Both the position numbers and the translations under genes were made by a program. A stretch of 64,000 nucleotides of DNA, from the NCBI GenBank assembly GCA_022826645.1, contig JAJDUM010000045.1, positions 40,398-104,397 on the forward strand, read 5' to 3'. This document shows, piece by piece, positions 43,865 through 52,458 of this stretch. Source of the stretch: Candidatus Poribacteria bacterium (GTDB lineage: Bacteria > Poribacteria > WGA-4E > PCPOR2b). The number at the start of each line of letters is the position of its first letter. Position 1 is the stretch's first letter. Under the pieces are notes generated by a model. It searched no databases. It saw only the letters and a list, made by a program, of their open reading frames with translations, and was not told where the DNA came from.

Positions 43865-44974
43865 TCAACGCTGTTCTCTCAATAATGGCAGCTGTCGGTT
43901 GACCTGTTTGAGCCAACCCCACATCGTAAACTTTTTGCCTGCGAGAGAAACCGAAAAAGGAGAGTTCACCCATTCAGGATTACTGTCATAATGCGGATTA
44001 TTGGTGAGTCTACGCGCATTCTTCCCGTCGGCATCCATCACGTAGATTTCAGACGTGGGCCAACCGAGTATAGGGTGAACGTGCCCATCCCGCTGAGACG
44101 TGAAGATAATTCGTTTACCATCCGGAGACCATGAGGGAGACGTGTCATCAACGCGATTATTGGTGAGTTTTTGTTGATTCCCCCCATCGGCATCCATCAC
44201 GTAGATTTCAAAGTTTACATCGTCTCCCTTCCTATCAGACGCGAAGGCAATCCATTTACCGTCAGGAGACCATAAGGGAGAAAAATCATTCTTGCGATTA
44301 TTGGTGAGTCTACGCGTATTCTTCCCGTCGGCGTCCATCACGTAGATTTCATAAGAGAGTCCAAATTCGCCTATAAAGTGCCCATCCCGCCGAGATATGA
44401 AGGCAATCCGTTCACCATCCGGGGACCATGAGGGAGACGAATCATAAAAATCATTGTCAGTGAGTCTTTGCCGATTGTTCCCATCGGCGTCCATCACGTA
44501 GATTTCATAGTTTTCCCGGTTCCCATCCCTCTTCCCATCCCTATCAGACACGAAGACAATCCGTTCACCGTCAGGAGACCATGAGGGAGACGAATCACTA
44601 TTGGGATCGTTAGTGAGGTTTTGCCGATTGCCCCCATCGGCGTCCATCACATAGATTTCAGAAGCGGGTAGTCCTCCGAGCATATCGAAGTGCCCATCCC
44701 TATCAGACATGAAGGCAATCCGTTTACCGTCAGGAGACCATGAGGGATGTGTGTCAAGATTGGGATTATTGGTGAGTCTACGCTGATTGTTCCCATCGGC
44801 ATCCATCACATAGATTTCAGAAGTGGGCCAACCGAGTCTAGGGTGGACATGCCCATCCCTATCAGACATGAAGGTAATCTGTGCCTGTGCCGCAACGGCT
44901 ATCATCAACGGTGTCAGTACCACAGCTATAACGCTAACTAAAATGAAATGTGTCAGATTCTCTCTCCGTTGCAT
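43865..44974 (-). CDS. Exported PD40/TolB-like beta-propeller protein
   Basis: 369 residues with GGAGGACAG upstream. Signal peptide about 1-32 (ILVSVIAVVLTPLMIAVAAQA). Six PD40 blades of about 43-50 residues, each with SDRDG, EIYVMDADG, LTNN and SPSWSPDGKRIAF. The C-terminus GKKFTMWGWLKQVN carries the WG motif shared with 20139 and 45049, then ten extra residues. The paralogue ends at the position of a TGA that is CGA here, so those ten residues come from a lost stop codon. Scaffold-type propeller; partner unknown. Confidence 0.93.
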   Translation of the reverse strand: MQRRENLTHFILVSVIAVVLTPLMIAVAAQAQITFMSDRDGHVHPRLGWPTSEIYVMDADGNNQRRLTNNPNLDTHPSWSPDGKRIAFMSDRDGHFDMLGGLPASEIYVMDADGGNRQNLTNDPNSDSSPSWSPDGERIVFVSDRDGKRDGNRENYEIYVMDADGNNRQRLTDNDFYDSSPSWSPDGERIAFISRRDGHFIGEFGLSYEIYVMDADGKNTRRLTNNRKNDFSPLWSPDGKWIAFASDRKGDDVNFEIYVMDADGGNQQKLTNNRVDDTSPSWSPDGKRIIFTSQRDGHVHPILGWPTSEIYVMDADGKNARRLTNNPHYDSNPEWVNSPFSVSLAGKKFTMWGWLKQVNRQLPLLREQR

Positions 44975-45048
44975 CTATCTGTCTGTCCTCCTCTGGTCTT
45001 AAAGCGGTCTTTTACCTCTACGCACCGTGCCCTCGATAATGGTAATTA

Positions 45049-46076
45049 TCAGTCAATCTGCTTGAGCCATCCCCATGTCGTGAATTTTTTGCCTGTGGGA
45101 GTGACTGCAAAGGCAGGGCCAAACCACGCAGGACCAACGTCGTTATGGGGATTATTGGTGAGGTTTTGAAGATTCCCCCCATCGGCGTCCATCACGTAGA
45201 TTTCATAGTCTTCATGGTTCCCCTTCCTATCAGACGAGAAGACAATTCGTTTACCGTCAGACGACCATGAGGGAGAAACGTCCCAAACGCGATTATTGGT
45301 GAGTCTACGCTGATTGTTCCCATCGGCGTCCATCACGTAGATTTCATGGTTTACATCGTCTCCCTTCCTATCAGCCGAGAAGGCAATCCATTTACCGTCC
45401 GGAGACCATGAGGGATTCCAATCATTCTTGCGATTATTGGTGAGTCTACGCGTATTCTTCCCGTCGGCATCCATCACGTAGATTTCATAAGAGAGTCCAA
45501 ATTCGCCTATAAAGTGCCCCTCCCTCTTAGATATGAAGGCAATCCATTTACCGTCAGGAGACCATGAGGGACCTCTGTCATAAAAATGATTGTAAGTGAG
45601 TCTTTGCTGATTCTTCCCATCGGCGTCCATCACGTAGAGTTCATAGTTCCCATCCCTATCAGACGAGAAGACAATCCGTTTACCGTCCGGAGACCATGAG
45701 GGATCCCAATCATTATTGGGATCGTTAGTGAGGTTTTGAAGATTCCCCCCATCGGCGTCCATCACATAGATTTCATATTGGGTAGTCCTCCGGGCATATC
45801 AAAGTGCCCATCCCTATCAGACGTGAAGACAATCCGTTTGCCGTCAGGAGACCATGAGGGAGAGTTGTCAAAATTGGGATTATTGGTGAGTCTACGCGTA
45901 TTCTTCCCGTCTGCGTCCATCACATAGATTTCAGCAGTGGGCCAACCGAGTCTAGGGTGGACATGCCCATCTCTATTAGACACGAAGGTAATCTGTGCCT
46001 GTGCCGCAACGGCTATCATCAACGGTGTCAGCACCAAGACTAAAATCAAATGGGTGAGATTCTCTCTCTGTTGCAT
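45049..46076 (-). pseudogene. Frameshifted paralogue of the PD40 propeller gene
   Basis: Two adjacent frames, 45762-46076 (104 residues, signal peptide and one and a half blades) and 45049-45765 (238 residues, about four blades), together match the intact neighbour. Near 45775 the intact gene reads CCCGCTTCTGAAATC and this one CCCAATATGAAATC, one base shorter, which shifts the frame. Blades after the shift are undamaged and the end GKKFTTWGWLKQID is complete. It could be a young pseudogene, a programmed or phase-variable frameshift, or a sequencing error. The two genes are a tandem duplication including about 40 bases beyond their stops. Confidence 0.85.
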
Positions 46077-46692
46077 CTGTCTTTCCTCCTCTGTTCTCAG
46101 ATCGGTTTTTTTATCCTTTGGAGGTGATAAAGGTCAGATTGTTTAGGAAACCCCTTTCCAACGAATATTATACGACTATTTAAGCAATTTATGCAAGCAC
46201 CTACAGTGAAGTGTCGGGATTCGGAGACCTCTCTGCGCTCCGTCCCGACGAGTCAAGCATCCCGATAAATTGGGCTTTAAAGCAATCGGAATCAGGGATA
46301 AACATGGATAAAAGATACCCACGACAACCCCGATAAATCGGGATTTCGCCGACGCTCAACTGGCCCCGATCAGATCGGGATCGAAACCGACATAATAACG
46401 CGCAATGAATTGCGCTACTACAAACAGCGGGGCAGGATGCCCCGCCTACATGGGATGGGGATATGAGCCAAAGCGGAAAATCAGATAGCTCGAGGACGAG
46501 CGTGAAATCGCTTGACTTTGAAGTCCGATTCCATTACAATCAGCAAAATTGAGCTTGTTCGTAGCCCCTCTGATAAGGGAGGAAAAACAATCCCGATGCC
46601 TCGGGATCTTACCTTCTCCCATCCGATACGATCGGGATTCAGAGCAACTTGTCAGGGGAGTTGACGTATAACCATTTCAAAAGGAGCAGTTT
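46077..46692. other. Intergenic, repeat-rich (616 bp)
   Basis: No gene supported. A fragment like the interior of MITE family A (GTCGGGATTCGGAGACC) lies near 46213; CCCGATAAATCGGG-type palindromes are at about 46259, 46333 and 46367; a GGGGCAGGATGCCCCGCC hairpin is near 46428. AAAAGGAG at 46679 is the next gene's ribosome site. Confidence 0.6.
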
Positions 46693-47778
46693 ATGACCAC
46701 GCCATCTTTCACCCGATCCACTCCACATGACCTTGTCCGCGTTGGTGTGATAGCCGGTCCCGGCGGGCACATGCACGGTATCTGGGGCAATACGATGAAC
46801 CCACCCGCGGGTCAGATCCGCACGACAGGCATGGTGCTGACGCACGCTTGGACCATTAGACCTGATATGGGGGCGCGATTGAATTCACTGTTTCAAGGTG
46901 TTGAAATTGTCCAACATCCCGCGGATATGATTGGCAAGGTTGATGGCGTTTACATTGACGATGTCACTGCGATTTCGTTGTATCCGCTGTTCGCAAAGCC
47001 TTTCCTTGAGGCAGGTGTCCCGACGTTTGTCAATCGCCCATTTGCCACCTCCTTAGCAAAAGGTCAGGCGATGGTCAATTTGGCGGCGAAACATGGCACT
47101 CCGCTCTTGACCGCATCAACGTGGGAATATACCGAGAGCGTGGGCGATTTGCGTGCGAAAGCCGCTGATATGAACGATATCAAGGGTTATGTGGCACACA
47201 ACTCAATGAGCGATTACTATTCGCATGGGCTGCACGGCGTGTGGTACATCCACGCTGTGTTGCGGGACGAGATTAAGAAAGGTCGGGGACGGATGACGGG
47301 GGCGGCGTATCACACGCCGAATTGGCGAAAGCCTAACGGGCTCGTAATCTATGAGCATGACCATCCAACGCATCCGTACCACGGTTCGTTGCAACTGGTG
47401 AGCGGGGCGGATGCACAGGGGTATATGCGTATTTTCGGGGATCATCAGGGCGATGCGGAAGGCAAGATACCGGGGCGTCCGGGATATTTTCGCTACAACA
47501 CATGGAATGCCTTGCAGCTGGTTATCCAAGAGATGTTTGAAACAGGCGAATCGCCGGAGACCGGTGACGACTTGATGGAAAAATTGACGATGTTTCTTCT
47601 ACCGTTCTATTCGGTTCTGGAGCGTGGCGGAAACTTTGTCCGCCGTGAGGAATTGGGTGATTGGGAGGTTCCGAATCCATCGCCGGTATTGATGGAAGAT
47701 GGGGAACCGGCGGATAGCGCGTTTCAACACCCGTACACCGAAGCGGAGTTAGATGCCGTTGAGCAGCTGTTGTCGTAA
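46693..47778 (+). CDS. Gfo/Idh/MocA-like oxidoreductase
   Basis: 361 residues. The N-terminal Rossmann-like part is somewhat divergent: LVRVGVIAGPGGHMHGIWG, GVYIDDVTAISLYPLF, then PTFVNRPFATS in place of the usual E-K-P region. The C-terminal domain includes HGLHGVWYIHAVLRDEIKKG with a conserved His. It likely binds NAD(P), but because E-K-P is altered the chemistry may differ from standard sugar dehydrogenases. A TIM-barrel isomerase-like gene follows after 16 bases, so they probably act in one pathway. Confidence 0.8.
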   Translation: MTTPSFTRSTPHDLVRVGVIAGPGGHMHGIWGNTMNPPAGQIRTTGMVLTHAWTIRPDMGARLNSLFQGVEIVQHPADMIGKVDGVYIDDVTAISLYPLFAKPFLEAGVPTFVNRPFATSLAKGQAMVNLAAKHGTPLLTASTWEYTESVGDLRAKAADMNDIKGYVAHNSMSDYYSHGLHGVWYIHAVLRDEIKKGRGRMTGAAYHTPNWRKPNGLVIYEHDHPTHPYHGSLQLVSGADAQGYMRIFGDHQGDAEGKIPGRPGYFRYNTWNALQLVIQEMFETGESPETGDDLMEKLTMFLLPFYSVLERGGNFVRREELGDWEVPNPSPVLMEDGEPADSAFQHPYTEAELDAVEQLLS

Positions 47779-47794
47779 TAAAGGGGAGTAAATC

Positions 47795-48604
47795 ATGAGA
47801 GTCGGTATACACGCAGGTTCCAGTAGTGCAGACGAAGTTGCGGCGAGTTGTCGTGACGCAGGCGTGAATGAGATCTTTCTCGGCACAGGTTCGGTTCCGG
47901 GCGCTTCAGATCGAGGGTATATGACGTCGGATGATTTCAAGCCGTTCGGGGATATGCTTCAAGAACGTGGGGTTCAGGTATCCGGGATGATTGCGCCGCC
48001 GCCCTCCAAAGAGGCAGTGCTAGGCGAAGACGAGTCAGAATTGGATGCCCTGTGCCAAACGCTGCGGGGGATAGGGGAATCCGGCGTTGATGTGGTGCTT
48101 TTCTATCCGTTGGATCGGTTAATCTATTTTGACGAATATCATCCCGGCAGGCCGCTGATGGTAATGCCGGGTGAGGATGGATGGGACAAGGTTATTCAAT
48201 TCTTCAGGCGGGTGGTGAGCGTCGCGGACGAGGTGAATCTGAGGTTAGCAAATCATTTGTGGGCGATTGATGTGCTGCACGAGGTTTGGAACAGGGTACC
48301 AAGTCCCAATAACGGCGTGACCTACTGTCAAGGGATGTCTCTCTTTGGTGAAGATCCACATTCACCGATTGAAACATGGGGCCTGGACCGAATCTTTTTC
48401 GCTCACGCTCGCAATCAGGTTAGCCACAGTCGGGTCATGAGGGATCACGACGAGGTGCCTTTAGACAGCGGTGACGTAGACATTCCCCGATGTGTGCGAG
48501 CGTTGATTGAGGGCGGATACGACGGGTTAATTATTCCTGAACATCTCGGTCCCCAAAGCATACCGGCTGCCGTTGCCTATTTGAAAGGGTTGATTGACGG
48601 TTAA
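47795..48604 (+). CDS. Mannonate dehydratase/xylose-isomerase-like TIM-barrel protein
   Basis: 269 residues, GGGGAG upstream of the ATG. AP endonuclease 2-type barrel. Late strands GLDRIFFAHARNQVSH and EVPLDSGDVDIPRCVRALIE then GGYDGLIIPEHLG mirror the C-terminus of mannonate dehydratase (UxuA), where these His and acidic residues bind the metal. It is shorter than UxuA (about 390 residues), lacking the large insertions. Probably isomerises or dehydrates a sugar acid made or used by the adjacent oxidoreductase. Confidence 0.82.
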   Translation: MRVGIHAGSSSADEVAASCRDAGVNEIFLGTGSVPGASDRGYMTSDDFKPFGDMLQERGVQVSGMIAPPPSKEAVLGEDESELDALCQTLRGIGESGVDVVLFYPLDRLIYFDEYHPGRPLMVMPGEDGWDKVIQFFRRVVSVADEVNLRLANHLWAIDVLHEVWNRVPSPNNGVTYCQGMSLFGEDPHSPIETWGLDRIFFAHARNQVSHSRVMRDHDEVPLDSGDVDIPRCVRALIEGGYDGLIIPEHLGPQSIPAAVAYLKGLIDG

Positions 48605-48681
48605 ATCCGGATCACAGATGAAACGTAAAACGTGATAAAAAGCGCGCTACAGGGTTCACTAGTTCATTCGCTTATTAATGA

Positions 48682-48847
48682 TAGGACTTACGCAGCTAAA
48701 CGGTTAGAATCTTGTAGTTCGGCGATTCATCGCCGCCCCGATAAATCGGGATTCAACGCAACAGGACGCTGTTCCCAACGCCCGATAAATCGGGCAACTA
48801 CAACGCCTGATAAATCAGGCAACTACAATCGAAGTGCGTAAGTCCTA
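48682..48847. repeat. Family D repeat, long copy
   Basis: 166 bp with ends TAGGACTTACGCA and (reverse complement) TAGGACTTACGCA, exact inverted repeats of 13 bases. Flanked by AATGA (48677-48681 and 48848-48852). The inside holds several CCCGATAAATCGGG palindromes followed by CAACTACAA. Confidence 0.7.
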
Positions 48848-48874
48848 AATGAACTAGCGAACCAATGAACCAAC

Positions 48875-50137
48875 TTAGCGGGACCAGACTGACTGATAGA
48901 GTCCCTCTGTCCCTTCCTCTGCTGGATAAGCGATCGCCGCAGATGGGTATACCGCCACCTTGGGCTTCTGGTCTCGATATATCTGCTTCAACATATCCAA
49001 GATTTCGTCCCACGAATCCATTAATTTGGCTCTGGGTTGCGCTTCCAAGACTTCCATCGGACCCACAGCGTCGGAGAAGAGGATATAATCCCAATCCTCG
49101 GATCTGACCAACGGCTTCCGTTCTTCGCGTTCACGATCTTCCTTTTCACGCTGAAGTCTCGATCCAATGATACCCGCTCGGTGATAGCACACACCTTCAT
49201 CTCCAGAGGAGACTAAGATGCGCGTGGCTTCCGGCGATGCGTGCCGCATGGGCCACCCACCGATTTGGCCATAGCTAAGATCATGGTCACGCGGATAGCC
49301 GGTAGTAATGACGATATCGGCGTCCTTCATCGGTGTGACCGCATAGGCGACCCTTGAGGTTTCGACAGCAGCGCGATGGGCATCAACCAAGTCCCCTACG
49401 AACAGGGCGGTAATCTCCCGTCTGTCGTTGAGGGTGGTGATCACCGTTGTATTCACCCCAAGCATCCGGGCAGCTTCCTCGGAGTTGAGCCGGAATTCAT
49501 TCTCGACATTCCCCGCATTTCCGCCGCTCTCCATCGTACCGTGAGCGGTGCTGATGGTTTTGTAGTTCGATACACCGGGGATGACGATCTTCCCGCCGCC
49601 ACTAAACGCTGCGGTGCCGTGGGGCCATGCGCCGCCGACACCAATTTTCACATCACAGTCTACGACCCATTGGTTGCAGTGAAGCGGAACGCCACGCGAG
49701 GTCTCGCCTATGTAGATATAGGCGTCGTCCAATTCGTTCTGCTTAACGCGGAAACGGCGCACCGTGTCCTCGCCGAGTTTCTTCACGAGATCGGCGTGCT
49801 TCATGCTTCTGTGGCATCCGAAGCCCATGAAGAAGATGATATTCTCTTCGGAGATACCGCCTTCCTGAAGCTCCTCCAGGATAAAGGGAATCACCTCCGA
49901 TGAGGGGGTTGGACGGGTTAGATCATCACAAATGATGACGGCACTGTTTTGACCCTGCGCTATGTCCGCGATTCGGGGTGACCCAATGGGTTCGTGGAAC
50001 GCTTGGCGCAGCTGGTCTTGCGTCAGGACCGGGTGCTTTTCATATTCGATGACGTTGACATCCCAATCATCGGGAAACGTCAAGTCGACCTCTCTATCGC
50101 CATACCAGGCACCTGTTAAAACCTGAACAGATTGCAT
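48875..50137 (-). CDS. LarA-like (DUF2088) nickel-pincer racemase family protein, copy 1
   Basis: 420 residues, GAAGGAG upstream of the ATG at 50137. LarA N-terminal features: ICDDLTRPTPS (D-D-x-T-R-P), MGFGCHRSMKHAD with the conserved His, VGGAWPHGTAAFSGGGKIVIPG with the His and the Lys that in LarA tethers the nickel-pincer cofactor. Family reaction: racemisation or epimerisation of a 2-hydroxy acid by hydride transfer. No cofactor-making larB, larC or larE genes are here. Tandem paralogue of 50167-51390, 29 bases apart. Confidence 0.92.
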   Translation of the reverse strand: MQSVQVLTGAWYGDREVDLTFPDDWDVNVIEYEKHPVLTQDQLRQAFHEPIGSPRIADIAQGQNSAVIICDDLTRPTPSSEVIPFILEELQEGGISEENIIFFMGFGCHRSMKHADLVKKLGEDTVRRFRVKQNELDDAYIYIGETSRGVPLHCNQWVVDCDVKIGVGGAWPHGTAAFSGGGKIVIPGVSNYKTISTAHGTMESGGNAGNVENEFRLNSEEAARMLGVNTTVITTLNDRREITALFVGDLVDAHRAAVETSRVAYAVTPMKDADIVITTGYPRDHDLSYGQIGGWPMRHASPEATRILVSSGDEGVCYHRAGIIGSRLQREKEDREREERKPLVRSEDWDYILFSDAVGPMEVLEAQPRAKLMDSWDEILDMLKQIYRDQKPKVAVYPSAAIAYPAEEGTEGLYQSVWSR

Positions 50138-50166
50138 ATTTGTCTCCTTCTATGTAGAACCGTACT

Positions 50167-51390
50167 CTAATCCCGTGGATAAGCGATCGCTGACGAGCGA
50201 TATACCGCTACCGTCGGTTTCTGGTCACGATATTTCTGCTTCAGAAAGTCGAGGATTTCATCCCACGATTCCATCAATTTGGCGTTGGGGTGGGTCTCCA
50301 ATACCTCCATCGGACCCACGGCATCAGAGAAGAGGATATAATCCCAATCCTCTGATCGAACCAGCGGCTTCCGCTCTTCACGTTCACGATTCTCTTCTTC
50401 ACGAAGTTGTCTGCCCCGGAGGAAGCCTGCTCGATGATAGCCAACCCCCTCGGTGCCGGTGTTGATCAGAACGCGCGTTGCCTCCGGCTGGGAATGTCTC
50501 ATGGGCCAACCGCCCTGCCCTCCGTATGGAAGGTCATGGTCACGCGGATAGCCAGTGGCGATCACGATATCGGCGTCGGGCATCACTTGGACAGCGTAGG
50601 CATCTCTGGCGACCTTAACAGCAGTCCGGTGTGCCTCAACTAAATCTCCGACAAAAAGCCCGGTAATCTCTCGTTTATAGTCCAAGAGGGTCAGCACTGT
50701 CGTATTTAATCCCGCCATTCGGGCGGCTTCTTCAGAGTTAAGCCGAAATTCATTTTCGACATCTCCAGCCCTGCCTCCGCCCTTCAAGGTGCCGTGTGCG
50801 GTACTGATAGTTTTGAAGCTTGCTATACCGGGGATGGCGAGCTTTCCACCGCCGCTGAAACCTGCGGTACCGTGTGGCCATGTCCCACCGATCCCAATTT
50901 TGAGTTCACAGTCCATCACCCACTGGTTGATATGGAGGGGTACTCCCCGCGATGTATCCCCTAAATAGACGAATGGGTCATCCAACTCATTCTGCTTGAC
51001 ACGGATACGATTTACGGTATCTGCGCCGAGTTTCTTTGTGATATCATCGTGCCGCATCTGTCTGTGGCAGCCATGCCCTATGAAAATTAAGATATCCTCC
51101 TCGGCGATGCCTCCTTCTTGCAGTTCATCTAAGATAAAGGGCATGACCTCTGAGGTCGGAGTGGGCCGCGTGAGATCATCGGCAATGAGAACGGCACTTT
51201 TCTTTCCCTGCGCGAGTTCCGCGATCCTCGGTGCCCCAATCGGTTCATGGAACGCTTGTCGCAGTTGATCTTTCGTCAACACTGGACGTTCTTCAAAAGC
51301 GATGAGGTTGAGGTCCCAATCGTCAGGAAACGCCAAGTCAATTTCTCGGTCGCCATACCAAGCGGCCGTCAAAACCTGAACTGATTGCAT
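50167..51390 (-). CDS. LarA-like (DUF2088) nickel-pincer racemase family protein, copy 2
   Basis: 407 residues. The ATG at 51390 (MQSVQVLTAAWYGDREIDLA) has AGGGGGA upstream; a TTG two codons earlier is less likely. Same landmarks as its neighbour: IADDLTRPTPT, IGHGCHRQMRHDD, IGGTWPHGTAGFSGGGKLAI. The two copies are similar along their full lengths, but differ most at the C-terminus. Both retain His and Lys positions, so both may be active, perhaps on different hydroxy acids. Runs with the PhyH gene upstream (92 bases). Confidence 0.92.
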   Translation of the reverse strand: MQSVQVLTAAWYGDREIDLAFPDDWDLNLIAFEERPVLTKDQLRQAFHEPIGAPRIAELAQGKKSAVLIADDLTRPTPTSEVMPFILDELQEGGIAEEDILIFIGHGCHRQMRHDDITKKLGADTVNRIRVKQNELDDPFVYLGDTSRGVPLHINQWVMDCELKIGIGGTWPHGTAGFSGGGKLAIPGIASFKTISTAHGTLKGGGRAGDVENEFRLNSEEAARMAGLNTTVLTLLDYKREITGLFVGDLVEAHRTAVKVARDAYAVQVMPDADIVIATGYPRDHDLPYGGQGGWPMRHSQPEATRVLINTGTEGVGYHRAGFLRGRQLREEENREREERKPLVRSEDWDYILFSDAVGPMEVLETHPNAKLMESWDEILDFLKQKYRDQKPTVAVYRSSAIAYPRD

Positions 51391-51482
51391 TATCAATCCC
51401 CCTTACGGAATTAGTGAATCTACGAATGGGGTAATCGCGAAGATTGCCCCCGCTGTTAAGACGTTGAGTCGGCGATATGGTA

Positions 51483-52247
51483 TTAAACATAATTCGGAAA
51501 TTCTTGACCACAGATTAACGGATAATCAGGCTTAGGTGCATCGCCGAGATATTCCGTCTTTGAACACATATAGTGTGTGGCATATCCCCGACGCTGCTTC
51601 GATGACCGGTTGGCGTGGCTGCTGTGCAGAAGTAGACTATGGTGGAAACTACAATCCCCCGACTTCAACTCGACAGGCAATTCATCTTCCCATTTGCCTT
51701 CAAGCGCGTGACCTTCGATCTCTTGCTCCCGCTCCCTGCTAATCAGTCCCCACTTGTGACTGCCCGGAATCACCCACAGACATCCATTTTCAAGCGTTGC
51801 ATCGTCCATCGCTGCCCAACAACTGACGAGGTTATATGGGACAAGGTGTTTCCACGAGTTCGAGTCTTGGTGATATTCCTTACGCGAACCGTGCTTGGGT
51901 GGCTTCATGAATAACTGATCGCCGTACAGCTTGATGTCAGGACCGAGCAGATCAACGATAACCTCCACAATTTTCGGATTGGCAGCGTGTGCCCGCATCA
52001 CTTCATCATGGGGAACAAGGTTCCACAACTTCCGAACGGATTCAACCTTCGACACCGTCTGAATCTCGCCTCTTTTGATAGCGGGCTCGACCTGAATCCA
52101 CTCTTCTGGCACATGAGATGCCTCGCCAGACGCAATTAGATTCGCTCGTTCTTTGAGGGCTTCCACTTCTTCTTGGGTGAGAAGGTCCCGGACGACGAGG
52201 TAGCCGTCTTCCCAAAAACGCTGTTTCTGTTCATCTGTCAACGCCAT
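51483..52247 (-). CDS. Phytanoyl-CoA dioxygenase (PhyH) family protein
   Basis: 254 residues, GAGAGGA before the ATG at 52247. RKEYHQDSNSWKHL gives H-x-D, and LLLHSSHANRSSKQRRGYAT gives the distal His and the Arg. SCWAAMDDATLENGCLWVIPG is the intervening strand. Complete Fe(II)/2-oxoglutarate site. Same length and similar N- and C-termini to 8998-9762. It precedes the two LarA-like genes on the same strand. Confidence 0.93.
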   Translation of the reverse strand: MALTDEQKQRFWEDGYLVVRDLLTQEEVEALKERANLIASGEASHVPEEWIQVEPAIKRGEIQTVSKVESVRKLWNLVPHDEVMRAHAANPKIVEVIVDLLGPDIKLYGDQLFMKPPKHGSRKEYHQDSNSWKHLVPYNLVSCWAAMDDATLENGCLWVIPGSHKWGLISREREQEIEGHALEGKWEDELPVELKSGDCSFHHSLLLHSSHANRSSKQRRGYATHYMCSKTEYLGDAPKPDYPLICGQEFPNYV

Positions 52248-52458
52248 ATTGATCCTCTCCCTTTTCCAGTCAGTCGTAGCGGGTCCTCTGGTCTACATTG
52301 CTACAAAACGAAAAAACAGCCCAATCTTTGCTTGGTCCTGATCTCTAATTGGACAGTATTTCGGGTGAATATCCCAAATCAAACATCTGTTAAGATTCAT
52401 TATAGTATAATAGCGGAAACTCAGTCAAGCCTTTACCGCATTGGATGGGCTCCCAGAA

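Noticed and set aside
43827..43973. N-terminal extension of the GHL10-like protein
   Set aside because: Overlaps the end of the PD40 gene in another frame and reads as its antisense-like tail; no site.
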